The notes: generated by a model not told the origin, from the sequence alone. A stretch of 64,000 bases of DNA from Cronobacter dublinensis subsp. dublinensis LMG 23823 (GCF_001277235.1 NZ_CP012266.1:2604001-2668000), one strand, 5' to 3'. Counted from the first letter of the stretch, positions 35,466 through 44,056 are shown. Numbers and translations are program-made.

Positions 35466-36833
35466 TTAGCTGGTCTGGGTGGTGCCGTAGTTCACGCCGG
35501 AAATCACGGCGACGGCAGAGGTACGGCGGCGCTTCCAGTTAATCCAGCGTTCGGCGCGGATAGCCACGCTGTTGGTCTGGAACATGGAAACCAGCTCGGT
35601 GCCAGTACCATTTACGCTGTCGCCGGTTGGCTCGCTTTGCATTTCGAGCGAGGCTTCGCGGGACATGTCCACGGCAACGCCGCCGTCGTCAGCCAGGTAG
35701 ATATCCGGCGCGTTAACCAGCACCAGCTGGCTGCCGACATACTGGGAGACGATAACCGGCAGGCCCTGGAAGGTGCCACCCAGCAGCGTCATTTCCGGAT
35801 ACTCTTTCTGGCCCAGCGCGTTCTTGCGCATTGACAGCGCCAGTGCGGTGGTGCTGGACATCAGCCAGACCGCACCGTTCGGCTCCAGGTTGGCATCAAC
35901 GAATACGCCGAACGCAGCTGCTGCATCATCGTCCGGATTACCGGTAGACGGGATCGCCGTAATGCCGTTAGTAACTGAAGCCGGAGAGACGTTAGTAACT
36001 TCAGCTTTGGACGGGTTGATAAAGTCGGTGTCCAGACGGGCAATAACCGCCTCGGCCAGCGCGTTACGCACCAGCGCATCGGCTGCGGGGTTGGAGAAGC
36101 GGATCAGTTCATCGGTCAGCACCGCTATTGCGGCTACTTTGGCGAAGCTGAAAGTGATCGACTCAAAGTCGAACTTGGTCAGCGGCTTCGCCTTGCCCTG
36201 ACCTACCCAGTTCGCTGAACCACCGGAGGTCTGCGCCGGGATGCGGACATTGAAAGGCACCTCGCGCAGTGCAGGGATGCCACCCTGCCCGAAGCGTCCG
36301 ATAATGGTCTTCGGTCGCAGGAACTCCACGAAATCCTGGGCGTACTCCTGGTATTCAACCAGCGCGCCCGCCCATTTCGGGTCGGTGGTGGTGCCTGCGC
36401 CGACAGCCGCCTTCAGGACATGATGCAGTTTCGCATCGTCCGGATACTGCTTACGCGCAATCTCCAGCGCCTCTGAGCGGCTGCCGTTCGCAGCGGCCAG
36501 CGCCTTGGCGAAGCGGGCAAAGGCGATGCCTTTTTCCAGCTTCTGCTCTACGCGAATGATGCCCGGCGCGCTGGTCGTTACGACATTCACATCGCCGCCC
36601 GCCGCTTTGCTTACCGGTTTGGCAGTCGCAGCGAGGTTACTTTCCATGTCGCGCAGACGCTTCAGGTGCGCATCCACGGATTTGATTTCGGCGGAGGTGT
36701 TGTCGTAGCTCTCCTCTTCTTCCATATCAAGCGTACGCCCGGCTTCGGCGGCTTTCGCCATAATGTCGGAGAGAGACGCCGCCAGCGCCGAACGCTTTGC
36801 TTCAAAGCTTTTGATTTGTTCTGCGATATTCAT
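35466..36833 (-). CDS. Possible internal start for capsid protein alone
   Basis: ATG 36833 (MNIAEQIKSFEAKR) follows AATAAAGGAAACAGTTCG on the minus strand, a good ribosome site with 8-base spacing. The linker just before it (ATAPKINTNKGNSS) is low complexity. Internal initiation would raise the capsid:protease ratio. This is an inference. Confidence 0.45.
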   Translation of the reverse strand: MNIAEQIKSFEAKRSALAASLSDIMAKAAEAGRTLDMEEEESYDNTSAEIKSVDAHLKRLRDMESNLAATAKPVSKAAGGDVNVVTTSAPGIIRVEQKLEKGIAFARFAKALAAANGSRSEALEIARKQYPDDAKLHHVLKAAVGAGTTTDPKWAGALVEYQEYAQDFVEFLRPKTIIGRFGQGGIPALREVPFNVRIPAQTSGGSANWVGQGKAKPLTKFDFESITFSFAKVAAIAVLTDELIRFSNPAADALVRNALAEAVIARLDTDFINPSKAEVTNVSPASVTNGITAIPSTGNPDDDAAAAFGVFVDANLEPNGAVWLMSSTTALALSMRKNALGQKEYPEMTLLGGTFQGLPVIVSQYVGSQLVLVNAPDIYLADDGGVAVDMSREASLEMQSEPTGDSVNGTGTELVSMFQTNSVAIRAERWINWKRRRTSAVAVISGVNYGTTQTS

Positions 36834-37406
36834 CGAACTGTTTCCTTTATTGGTATTGATTTTGGGTGCTGTAGCGCCAGCGGACTGTGTTGCTTTAACC
36901 ACCGGTTTCTCTTTGCCTGCCGCGGCGAGTAACTGGCGATCGAAGGATTTCACGGTGTTAATGGAACATTCAGCGTTTGCCGGAATGGTCACTGCCGAGA
37001 CTTCAAGAAGGTCCCAGGACAAAAAGCGGATACCGCCTTCATCCAGGAAGGAATACTCAATCGGCCGGAAGCCGATAGAGAGACCGCGAACCAGCCCCGC
37101 CTTAATGGATGCCCAGGCCTCATCGAGGCGGGCGGCCAGCTGGGACGGCATATCCGGGGTGGGTTTCACCAGTTTTGCTGTGATCTCAAGCCCGCCCTTC
37201 ACCATTTTTGGTGTGCAGGTGCCGATGGGTTGTGAGCGGTCATGCTGCCAGAGGAACGGCGTGTCGCTGCGGAACTTCGCGCCCTCCGGCTCCATGATGT
37301 CCCCGTCACGGTCAGGCGAAGGCGTGGAGGCGATGCCGGTAATGATCCGCTCGTCCTCGTTCACCGCCTTAACCGTCATAAGGGTGCATGCGCGATTAAG
37401 CGTCAT
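35466..37406 (-). CDS. Fused prohead protease and major capsid protein
   Basis: The 646-aa product joins an N-terminal S78 prohead protease (about 1-160; His55 in LWQHDR and Ser110 in RGLSIGF) to a scaffold-like helical delta region (about 195-270) and an HK97-fold major capsid protein. In HK97 these are separate genes. Position 36833 offers an internal ATG after AAGGAA, which could give capsid alone (455 aa). Confidence 0.93.
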   Translation of the reverse strand: MTLNRACTLMTVKAVNEDERIITGIASTPSPDRDGDIMEPEGAKFRSDTPFLWQHDRSQPIGTCTPKMVKGGLEITAKLVKPTPDMPSQLAARLDEAWASIKAGLVRGLSIGFRPIEYSFLDEGGIRFLSWDLLEVSAVTIPANAECSINTVKSFDRQLLAAAGKEKPVVKATQSAGATAPKINTNKGNSSMNIAEQIKSFEAKRSALAASLSDIMAKAAEAGRTLDMEEEESYDNTSAEIKSVDAHLKRLRDMESNLAATAKPVSKAAGGDVNVVTTSAPGIIRVEQKLEKGIAFARFAKALAAANGSRSEALEIARKQYPDDAKLHHVLKAAVGAGTTTDPKWAGALVEYQEYAQDFVEFLRPKTIIGRFGQGGIPALREVPFNVRIPAQTSGGSANWVGQGKAKPLTKFDFESITFSFAKVAAIAVLTDELIRFSNPAADALVRNALAEAVIARLDTDFINPSKAEVTNVSPASVTNGITAIPSTGNPDDDAAAAFGVFVDANLEPNGAVWLMSSTTALALSMRKNALGQKEYPEMTLLGGTFQGLPVIVSQYVGSQLVLVNAPDIYLADDGGVAVDMSREASLEMQSEPTGDSVNGTGTELVSMFQTNSVAIRAERWINWKRRRTSAVAVISGVNYGTTQTS

Positions 37407-37430
37407 TTAGCTGCCTCCTGAAACGAAAAA

Positions 37431-37446
37431 ACCCGCCGGAGCGGGT
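37431..37446 (-). terminator. Intrinsic terminator between terminase and capsid genes
   Basis: ACCCGC-TCCG-GCGGGT followed by TTTTTTCG on the minus strand. Confidence 0.72.
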
Positions 37447-37464
37447 CGTTAACTGACGTAACTG

Positions 37465-39123
37465 TCATATGAAATGCACCTGGTAATCCTGCTTTTTCGC
37501 TTCAGGGTTGAGCGCCATGAGCGAAACGCTGTTGAACAGCGCCATCAGCGGGTCAATCTTGCCCTTGCCGCTGGCCTGCTTGGTAATGAGGATGGCGTTA
37601 CCTTTCGGCTCCACCCGGGCATTACCCACACACCAGGCCATCATCGGTTGCCCGCCATGGATCAGCACACCCTCGGCAAGCTTGCGTTCGGTGGTTTTAA
37701 TCGCGCCGCCCAGGCGCCAGCCCTGGCTTACACCCACTACTGCATCAGCAGGAATGTCAGCCTCAATCAGGGCATCAAGGATTTGCCCGACACCCGAAGG
37801 GTCAATGCCTATCTTGTCGAGCAGTTCGGCAACGTGGACGCGCCGGACGTATTCCGCCACCTCTTCGGTATCCTGCCCCATCCGCTTCACGATGGTCAGG
37901 TCGCCTGCCCTCACGAAGTCATTGAACCTGGACTCCTCGCTCTTACGCCGCCGGATGGCTATCTCATGTGCCCAGGCATGGCACCAGCAGAGCCACTCCC
38001 GCGTTTCAGCGTCACGCCCGACTGCAGCGAAGCCCAGCAGGTCATCAAGACCACCACCATCGATGCCGACGGTGATCACCTCGGCGCGCCGCAGCAAATC
38101 ATCAAAACTGACGCGCTGCGCCTGCTGCTCCCATAAATCGACGCCCGCCCAGCGGTCGCTGCGCAGGTTAAGGCCAATTTCAATATTGAGATGCTTCGCC
38201 AGGAACTGCTGCAGTGTCCCGTCCGTTTTCGCCTGGTTCTTGCGGAGCTGATCCGCTATCCACTCCGCGCTGACCGAGCGGCCGATGTTCGGGTTGGTGA
38301 TGTAGAAGTTTTTCGGATCGAGATAAGCCTTGTTTTCCACCATCCGTTCCGGGAACTCGTAAAGGATGCCCAGCGTTTTGGGGTCGTTTATCTTGCCATC
38401 ACGGACACTGCGCCAGTAATCGAGCCGTTCTTTGAAAACGCCTGCCGGCGGCTCGTCGCTCTGCGTGGTGAGAAATATCACCCAGCCTTCATTACGCGAA
38501 ACCTGCCCGCCGAGCGCTTCCATAAACATCGCCTCTGCATTGGCGCGCTTGCCGAACAGCCAGAGCTCGTCAACCAGAATACGGCCCGACTTCTTACCTG
38601 ATACGGTGTCCGTGTCTGCGGCCACCACTTTGAGCGTATTTCGCGTCACCCGGTGCGTAATCGTGCGGATATGGTCCTGGATCTGGAACATATCAGACAG
38701 CTCATCGTCGGCGCGTATCATGCCGGCGGCAGGCTTGAAGCTGTTATCGGCAACCTCTTTGGTGGGTGCCAGAATCAGATGCTCTTCGTCCTCTCGCCAG
38801 CAGAGGATCAGCGCGGTCAGCATGATGCCCGCTGCGATGGTAGACTTGGTGTTCTTTTTCGATATCAGCAGTCCGTATTCGCGGATGAGCTGGTTGCCTG
38901 TTTCGGCGTCGTATCCGCCGAAGATGGCTTTCACGAAGTCGAACACCCATTCTTCAGAGCATTCACCGAAAGCAGGCTTGCCCGGCAGGTCAGAAACCCG
39001 CAGTTCACGGAAGATACCCAGCGCCTGTTCCGCCTGATCGGGAAATATAGGCGGCGGAATGATGGACTCGCCGGCAACCAGGCGCGATTCCCAGTCCGTA
39101 CAGGCTGTAGACCACTGCGCCAT
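37465..39123 (-). CDS. Terminase large subunit
   Basis: The 552-aa product is the packaging ATPase/nuclease of the HK97 TerL type. A Walker-A-like loop lies in ISKKNTKSTIAAGIM, the Walker-B-like segment is GRILVDELWLFGKR, and the nuclease domain starts at TVGIDGGGLDD. It is 3 bp from the small subunit. Confidence 0.95.
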   Translation of the reverse strand: MAQWSTACTDWESRLVAGESIIPPPIFPDQAEQALGIFRELRVSDLPGKPAFGECSEEWVFDFVKAIFGGYDAETGNQLIREYGLLISKKNTKSTIAAGIMLTALILCWREDEEHLILAPTKEVADNSFKPAAGMIRADDELSDMFQIQDHIRTITHRVTRNTLKVVAADTDTVSGKKSGRILVDELWLFGKRANAEAMFMEALGGQVSRNEGWVIFLTTQSDEPPAGVFKERLDYWRSVRDGKINDPKTLGILYEFPERMVENKAYLDPKNFYITNPNIGRSVSAEWIADQLRKNQAKTDGTLQQFLAKHLNIEIGLNLRSDRWAGVDLWEQQAQRVSFDDLLRRAEVITVGIDGGGLDDLLGFAAVGRDAETREWLCWCHAWAHEIAIRRRKSEESRFNDFVRAGDLTIVKRMGQDTEEVAEYVRRVHVAELLDKIGIDPSGVGQILDALIEADIPADAVVGVSQGWRLGGAIKTTERKLAEGVLIHGGQPMMAWCVGNARVEPKGNAILITKQASGKGKIDPLMALFNSVSLMALNPEAKKQDYQVHFI

Positions 39124-39126
39124 AAA

Positions 39127-39624
39127 TTACCCCTTGTTGTTCACGACCAGCTTCGGCGGCGCCATCGCACCAAACTTGCTGGCACCGGAAGCAGCTTTTG
39201 CCGCGGCGTTGCGCGCCTCTTTTTTCCCTGTTTCCCCTTTTTTGGGGTGAATATAGGGAAGCATCGCCTTCGCCGCGTCCTTTCTGACGTCAATTTCTTC
39301 GGTCGCGTCGTTCATTACGGCCATCAGAAACTTAAGCGGATCGTCGTAAGCACCAGCAGCGGCTGGCGCCAGTGGCACATCATTTTTCTCGGTAGTGTTT
39401 ACCGTTGGGTTATAAACATTTTTCCGGCAGGCCGGTATGTCATCTGTCTCGATGACTTCCTTTTTTTTACGCTCAATAAACGCGATGACCTCCGGGTCTT
39501 TTGCAAGCTGCGACCCCTTGGACCGTGCGGATTTCTCAGAATATCCCGCCCTCACCGCCGCATCTTTTTGAGACATACCGGACATCAGCGCGACAGCGAA
39601 TTTACGCTTTTGCGCTGTTAACAT
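39127..39624 (-). CDS. Terminase small subunit
   Basis: The 165-aa product has an N-terminal helix-turn-helix (MSGMSQKDAAVRAGYSEKSA) typical of P27/HK97-type TerS, which binds the packaging site. The C-terminus is lysine/alanine-rich. Confidence 0.9.
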   Translation of the reverse strand: MLTAQKRKFAVALMSGMSQKDAAVRAGYSEKSARSKGSQLAKDPEVIAFIERKKKEVIETDDIPACRKNVYNPTVNTTEKNDVPLAPAAAGAYDDPLKFLMAVMNDATEEIDVRKDAAKAMLPYIHPKKGETGKKEARNAAAKAASGASKFGAMAPPKLVVNNKG

Positions 39625-39728
39625 GTTTATACCCTCCAGAGGGGAATTTTTTCTGTGCGTGAGAGGGGGGGCGGTGTCCAGCGCGCTCGATGTTTACTTC
39701 CGAACATACCCCCCCGGGGTGGCTGTCG
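39625..39728. other. Likely cos/packaging region
   Basis: This 104-bp gap between terS and the HNH gene contains G/C tracts (GAGAGGGGGGG, CCCCCCCGGGG). In HK97-type phages cos lies between the HNH gene and terS. The cut site itself cannot be read from the sequence. Confidence 0.45.
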
Positions 39729-40097
39729 TCAGAGGCCCACGAAGCCCGTCTCCTGACTGCCATCAGGCACGGTATGCTTCATGGCTTCTTCATCAGGCTG
39801 ACCGGCTTTCGCTTCGCGTGCCGACTTACCTGAGTGGCATTCAGTACAGAGCGTCCACAGGTTTCGCTCTGAGTTATCGCCGCCGAACTGTAAGGCGATG
39901 CGGTGATCGAGTTCGCTTTCATGCAAGTCTACAGCGCGTGAACACATGCAGCAGTGCCCACCGTCTCGCGCCCAGACTTGACGCTTAAGGCCGACGCGGG
40001 CGCTGCCGCTGATGCGCCGTTGTTCGCCGTATACGGGCTTTATCCGGCGCGTATCGATAACCTTCAGCCGTGGCTTTAACGTGGTCAGCTTAACCAT
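39729..40097 (-). CDS. HNH endonuclease, packaging-associated
   Basis: The 122-aa product has the HNH motif (ELDHRIALQFGG...N-W) with two zinc CxxC pairs (CCMC, CTEC). HNH proteins next to terminase are part of the packaging machine in cos phages with 3' overhangs. It overlaps the glycosyltransferase gene by 8 bp. Confidence 0.92.
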   Translation of the reverse strand: MVKLTTLKPRLKVIDTRRIKPVYGEQRRISGSARVGLKRQVWARDGGHCCMCSRAVDLHESELDHRIALQFGGDNSERNLWTLCTECHSGKSAREAKAGQPDEEAMKHTVPDGSQETGFVGL

Positions 40098-40680
40098 GAA
40101 GCCTCCATGCGCGGCGGCGTTCGCGGCGCGGTTGTCTGTCGGGGTGCTTCTCTACTGGCAGGCCATCAGCATGGTCCACCAGCGAACTACACGGATAAAT
40201 CACCGGACCGCCGCAGGCATCACCGATCGCGTAATCAGCAGGCTTGCTCGCATCCCAGCGCGCCAGCACCTTCGGGATTAACTTCGGGGGGACGCTGTAG
40301 CACACACCATGCACCAGGCGCTGCATGGTGATGTGGTCAATCCTTTCGCGGTCAGCGGCGATAAGCTTTGCGGCTATCTCCAGCTGATATTGCGGTGGTC
40401 GGCCGGTACCAAGATAAAAGCTCAGCATGTCGTCAGGGAAACGCGCTAGCCAGTCATTTAACTTTTCGATGAATCCATGCACCGGCTGCGCATCGTCTTC
40501 CAGCACAACGACACGACAACGTTGTTTTGTTGCCCACTCAATTGCGCGACGGTGATTCCAGTTCGCACCGTGGTTACCGTCATCAATCAGCAGGTGTGCG
40601 CCAATACTCAATGCCAGCGCCTCGGCCTGTTGCCGCCTGGCATGGTGGCCAACCACCACAAAATTGATATTTTCAGCCAC
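40090..40680 (-). CDS. Glycosyltransferase-like protein
   Basis: The 196-aa product starts at GTG 40680 after a GGAG. It has a GT-A-like fold pattern: NHRRAIEWA followed by VVVLEDDAQPV, where EDD is the probable metal/nucleotide-sugar site, as in family-25-like enzymes. The acceptor is unknown. It lies at the cos end of the head module, near a second glycosyltransferase. Confidence 0.7.
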   Translation of the reverse strand: MAENINFVVVGHHARRQQAEALALSIGAHLLIDDGNHGANWNHRRAIEWATKQRCRVVVLEDDAQPVHGFIEKLNDWLARFPDDMLSFYLGTGRPPQYQLEIAAKLIAADRERIDHITMQRLVHGVCYSVPPKLIPKVLARWDASKPADYAIGDACGGPVIYPCSSLVDHADGLPVEKHPDRQPRRERRRAWRLHG

Positions 40681-40700
40681 GAGCGAAACTCCAATAAAAA

Positions 40701-40717
40701 GACCACTCGAAAGCGGC
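40701..40717 (-). terminator. Terminator upstream of the small glycosyltransferase gene
   Basis: GGCCGCT and AGTGGTC pair (two G-U) around TTCG and are followed by TTTTTATT on the minus strand. Confidence 0.5.
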
Positions 40718-40791
40718 CACTGTATGTATATCAGGCTGTTGAACGAATTATTTCCAAGGTAGGCTTTGATAAATCAGAGTGGAGGAAACAA

Positions 40792-41310
40792 ATGGATAAG
40801 ACCAGGAAATATGATCGGGCTTTACAGCTTGAAATATTGAATGCCTTGATAGACTGTGCGCCAAACGCCTTAGATGATGAAAAAGAACAGGAACTCATTC
40901 GTAAATTTGATGACTACGACCACTTTGTCGCATGCATGCTTTACCTTGAAATGCATGGCCTAGTGGCCTCCCCTTTTATTAAAAGCCAGTCGATTGGTGA
41001 GGGAAATCAGTACCACTTCAATCAACACTCCTGTTTTATTACCGAAAAAGGTATTGACTTCCTTCTAGATGACGGAGGATTAAGCGCCATTCTAAAAGTG
41101 CAAACGATTCGTTTACATAGCGATACCATCGTAGCGCTTGAGGATCTCATCCGCGTTGCAAATATGCCGGAAGATCAGAAGAAGGGATTGATTTCAAAAC
41201 TTCGAGAGCTTCCGGCAGACGCCATAAAACATTTGACCCTTCAACTACTGACACAGGGGGTTCAAAATGTGCCGCGCGCACTTCAACTAATTCAAACAGC
41301 CCTCCAGTAG
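40792..41310 (+). CDS. Isolated plus-strand gene in the late region (moron candidate)
   Basis: The 172-aa product starts at ATG 40792 after GTGGAGGAAAC; the open frame extends 105 codons upstream across the glycosyltransferase but is not coding there. The N-terminal half looks like a winged helix (LEILNALIDC, LEMHGLVASP, ITEKGIDFLL); the C-terminal half is helical (ALQLIQTALQ end). It is opposite to all neighbours and has TTGAAC upstream as a possible -35. It may be expressed in the lysogen. Function unknown. Confidence 0.65.
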   Translation: MDKTRKYDRALQLEILNALIDCAPNALDDEKEQELIRKFDDYDHFVACMLYLEMHGLVASPFIKSQSIGEGNQYHFNQHSCFITEKGIDFLLDDGGLSAILKVQTIRLHSDTIVALEDLIRVANMPEDQKKGLISKLRELPADAIKHLTLQLLTQGVQNVPRALQLIQTALQ

Positions 41311-41449
41311 CGCTAAATTCATCTGAGTGGCGGATTAATTCAAATCTGCCCCATCCCAACCTAGCACTTAGCTTGACCCAGAATCCCTGTCTTGTATCGG
41401 CATGAATGTAGAAGCTATTTTTATGCATTACCGCAGTGAAAATTTTCAT
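41147..41449 (-). CDS. Possible small protein antisense to the moron's 3' end
   Basis: The frame begins MKIFTAVMHKNSFYIHADTR after AGAGGG, just downstream of the large glycosyltransferase. The first ~45 residues look protein-like, but the last 164 bp are antisense to the plus-strand gene. It may be a truncated gene. Confidence 0.35.
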   Translation of the reverse strand: MKIFTAVMHKNSFYIHADTRQGFWVKLSARLGWGRFELIRHSDEFSATGGLFELVEVRAAHFEPPVSVVEGSNVLWRLPEALEVLKSIPSSDLPAYLQRG

Positions 41450-41464
41450 AACCCTCTTTTGCCC

Positions 41465-42922
41465 CTATTTATGTTTCCACCATGCAATCTCTTTCCCGAG
41501 ACCGTCAGTTTTGAAAACGGTATGTACCAGAGGCCCGGTGATCAACTTTTCAGTGAATGACTGCGCGACAATCCCGAACGCCAGCATGTCACCCACTGCG
41601 GCGCCAGCCTGTTCTTTCTTCCAGAAGCGATAACTCTCGATGCGGTAATAAAGGCGAATGATGCCATGCGCGAATGCCATTACATCAGCACGAGTGCCGC
41701 CAAGCAGACCAGCGTTAAGCATCACATCGTTGCGGTGCTCTTCAATGAACTCCTGATAGATGCGCTCCGGATGATTCTGCTTTGCCCATGCGTCACCGTA
41801 TGTCTTTGGTTCTGAGCCGACATAAACCTTACCGGGTTGCATTTCTTCCCACGGTGCGCGAAGCATCTCCACATCAGTGCCATCTGTACACCAGACGAAC
41901 CGATATTCAGGATGATCGCGGAGGTGATGCCAGATATGCAGCCAGCGCCGGAAGTAGATATTCATCTTTACGTCAGGAACACGGCACAGCTCAACGTCTG
42001 CCGGGGCAATCTGCAATTCATCCACCAGCGCGATACGTACACATTCCCGAAGCGAGGCCGCCCATTTGACCAGCATGTCAGGCGAGGCAGCCATTTTGGT
42101 ACCACGCTGCGGATCTGGCTGGCTGGTAAGCAGAGTAGTGATGACCACGTCACGCTGTCGCCGGTATTCAACGTAACCCGTAAACCCGTTATCACGGCGC
42201 TCGTTGTGGATCTTCACGTTACGTTCCACCAGCGCTACCCGGTCTGGCTTAGGTACCGAACGCTCAATGGCTTCATGTTCATCGAGGGAATGAATCAGCT
42301 TTTCAGAACCAACAATATCGGCATAAGCCCATGTGGTTAGTCCCGCGTTATGAATGCGCAGGGCTAAATCGCTGTGCTCGTACATGCCGCGCCCGTAAAT
42401 CGGGTCGAACCCGCCAACCTTTTCAATAGCGCTGCGGTGGTAGTAGAGCATCACACCGCGCTGTCCGGTGTAGGCTATGTGGTTATCATCGCGGTACAGG
42501 ATGGAGAGGTCATTCAGCTTGCGCGGGCCCGCCAGGTCGAGAAACTGATAAGCCAGATGCGGCTCCGGTGATTCGATGTAAGGCAGATGCCAGCCATCAG
42601 CAATCGGCCACGCGTCATCGTCCCACAGAAACAGGTGTTCGCAACCGGCATTCATTAGCGCTTCAAGACTGGCATTCTTCGCAGCCACAATCCCGCGAGA
42701 AACATCATGCCGTATGACCCTGACACCTTCTGGCGCTGCCACTGGCTGGGATGAGCCGTCATCAATAATAATCACCAGCGCACCGGCTGGCAGAAACTTT
42801 AACTGATGCTCAATGGCACGGGATAAAACGTCATGGCGGTTATGGGTGCTGATGGCGATGCCGATACTCGTTGTCTGTTCGGTGACAGGCGCGTAGCGCA
42901 TGCCATCAATCATAACTTCCAT
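41465..42922 (-). CDS. Two-domain glycosyltransferase
   Basis: The 485-aa product starts with a family-2 GT-A domain (about 15-230): IGIAISTHNRHDVL, IIIDDGSS and FLWDDDAWP, with the DxD-type metal site. A second domain (about 265-485) has FVWCTDGTDVEML and NAGLLGGTRADVM, which resembles another sugar-transferase fold. It could modify virion, DNA or cell surface; none can be chosen from sequence. It lies at the head-module end near lysis genes. Confidence 0.8.
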   Translation of the reverse strand: MEVMIDGMRYAPVTEQTTSIGIAISTHNRHDVLSRAIEHQLKFLPAGALVIIIDDGSSQPVAAPEGVRVIRHDVSRGIVAAKNASLEALMNAGCEHLFLWDDDAWPIADGWHLPYIESPEPHLAYQFLDLAGPRKLNDLSILYRDDNHIAYTGQRGVMLYYHRSAIEKVGGFDPIYGRGMYEHSDLALRIHNAGLTTWAYADIVGSEKLIHSLDEHEAIERSVPKPDRVALVERNVKIHNERRDNGFTGYVEYRRQRDVVITTLLTSQPDPQRGTKMAASPDMLVKWAASLRECVRIALVDELQIAPADVELCRVPDVKMNIYFRRWLHIWHHLRDHPEYRFVWCTDGTDVEMLRAPWEEMQPGKVYVGSEPKTYGDAWAKQNHPERIYQEFIEEHRNDVMLNAGLLGGTRADVMAFAHGIIRLYYRIESYRFWKKEQAGAAVGDMLAFGIVAQSFTEKLITGPLVHTVFKTDGLGKEIAWWKHK

Positions 42923-42937
42923 AGTCGCCCCAATAAA

Positions 42938-42957
42938 AAGCCGCCCTAAGGCGGCTT
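42938..42957 (-). terminator. Terminator before the glycosyltransferase gene
   Basis: AAGCCGCC-TTAG-GGCGGCTT followed by TTTATTGG on the minus strand. Confidence 0.75.
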
Positions 42958-42969
42958 ATAGATATTCGA

Positions 42970-43386
42970 TTAACTAATAAAACTCCCCAGCATAAACCCA
43001 TCAACTTCTTCAATTTTTATTCTGAGCAGACCATCAGGTAAGGGGCTTAGCTTACCCTCACCAAGATTGAATGAAACATCTTTGAGGTGGAGAAAGTTTT
43101 GTGGGTATTCAAAGTTCTCATTTTCTCCTGCCTGATAGAAACTCAGTCCTTCACGGAAGTGCCGAGAAAGAAGCTGTGATGTGGTACTACTAATCTCACT
43201 TAGTGCTTCAATATTAGTTTCGTAATACTTAGCGCCGGAAATTGTAACCCCAGTGACTAATGCCCCTTTGACAAAAAGCGTGATACCGATTCCAGAGTTA
43301 AATTCATTTGCCAAATCAGCAATAGTCAGTAAATCAACATCTTTCATTTTATTAGCAAGAACTTCATTCAATTCATTCTGAGACAT
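42970..43386 (-). CDS. GvpU-like protein
   Basis: The 138-aa product resembles the gas vesicle accessory protein GvpU of Bacillus: GITLFVKGALVTGVTISGAK parallels the 'LNVNGAVISGTMISAKEY' segment, NFLHLKD parallels 'FIHLKN', and IEEVDGFMLGSF parallels 'IAEVDGFFLGKI'. The comparison is from memory. No other gas vesicle gene is in the window, so its role here must be different or unknown. It is AT-rich compared with its neighbours and lies between lysis and glycosyltransferase genes. Confidence 0.6.
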   Translation of the reverse strand: MSQNELNEVLANKMKDVDLLTIADLANEFNSGIGITLFVKGALVTGVTISGAKYYETNIEALSEISSTTSQLLSRHFREGLSFYQAGENENFEYPQNFLHLKDVSFNLGEGKLSPLPDGLLRIKIEEVDGFMLGSFIS

Positions 43387-43573
43387 TGTGTAACCTCCGT
43401 AAATGATGGGAAATACACATTACCTCCAGGATAAATCTTAGTGAAGGAAATTTTAAAGTTCCGGTGTTGTAATACTTCACAGCAGGGCTAGCCTTTGATT
43501 GTACTGCCCTTTTATGGGTTCGCTTCCCCCATAGTTCTTCCTTTTTAGGCGCTCTCTAGTATACGCTCCACTT

Positions 43574-44056
43574 TCATTGGTTACTTTTGCTCATTTCATC
43601 AAAGACTACCGTGCGAATATACTCCTGAAGGCCAAGGATTTGCTTTTCAGCCGTGACTAATTGCTCTCGGAGATGGAAATAATTTTGTCGAGCGTCTGGA
43701 GTGAGTTCGGCGGTGGAAGCATCATCCATGCCGGTGGTTCCGGTGGAGTTACTCTTGCAGGTTGCGTTGAGCTGCAACCGGCGCTTGCCAGTAGCAACAT
43801 CGCGCTCAAGCTGATTAATAGTGCTCTGTGCATCGGCTAGTTCCTGTGTGTATTTGGCGTCGAGCGCGGCGACATCGCGCTGGCGAGTCTCCATGTCTTT
43901 CATAGTGGATTTAGCCAGACTTAATTCACGATTAACTTCGGTTAAAGATGCCTCGGCTTTTGTGAGCGAGGCACGGTAATAAAGCGCAAATCCCACAGCG
44001 GCCAGGAAGAGTAGCGGCTTCCACCATGCCCGGATAAAGCCCCATAGCGCCACCAT
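43574..44056 (-). CDS. Rz, i-spanin
   Basis: The 160-aa product has one N-terminal transmembrane helix (PLLFLAAVGFALYY) and a periplasmic coiled coil, as expected for the inner-membrane spanin that with Rz1 fuses the two membranes at lysis. Its start overlaps the endolysin stop (TGATG). Confidence 0.88.
   Translation of the reverse strand: MVALWGFIRAWWKPLLFLAAVGFALYYRASLTKAEASLTEVNRELSLAKSTMKDMETRQRDVAALDAKYTQELADAQSTINQLERDVATGKRRLQLNATCKSNSTGTTGMDDASTAELTPDARQNYFHLREQLVTAEKQILGLQEYIRTVVFDEMSKSNQ
43657..43833 (-). CDS. Rz1, o-spanin lipoprotein (nested in Rz)
   Basis: A 58-aa frame lies wholly inside Rz in another frame. It starts MHRALLISLSAMLLLASAGC, a lipoprotein signal with Cys20, and continues with a proline-rich stretch (TPPEPPAW, LPPPN). 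Nested, lipidated and proline-rich are the marks of Rz1. Confidence 0.88.
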   Translation of the reverse strand: MHRALLISLSAMLLLASAGCSSTQPARVTPPEPPAWMMLPPPNSLQTLDKIISISESN

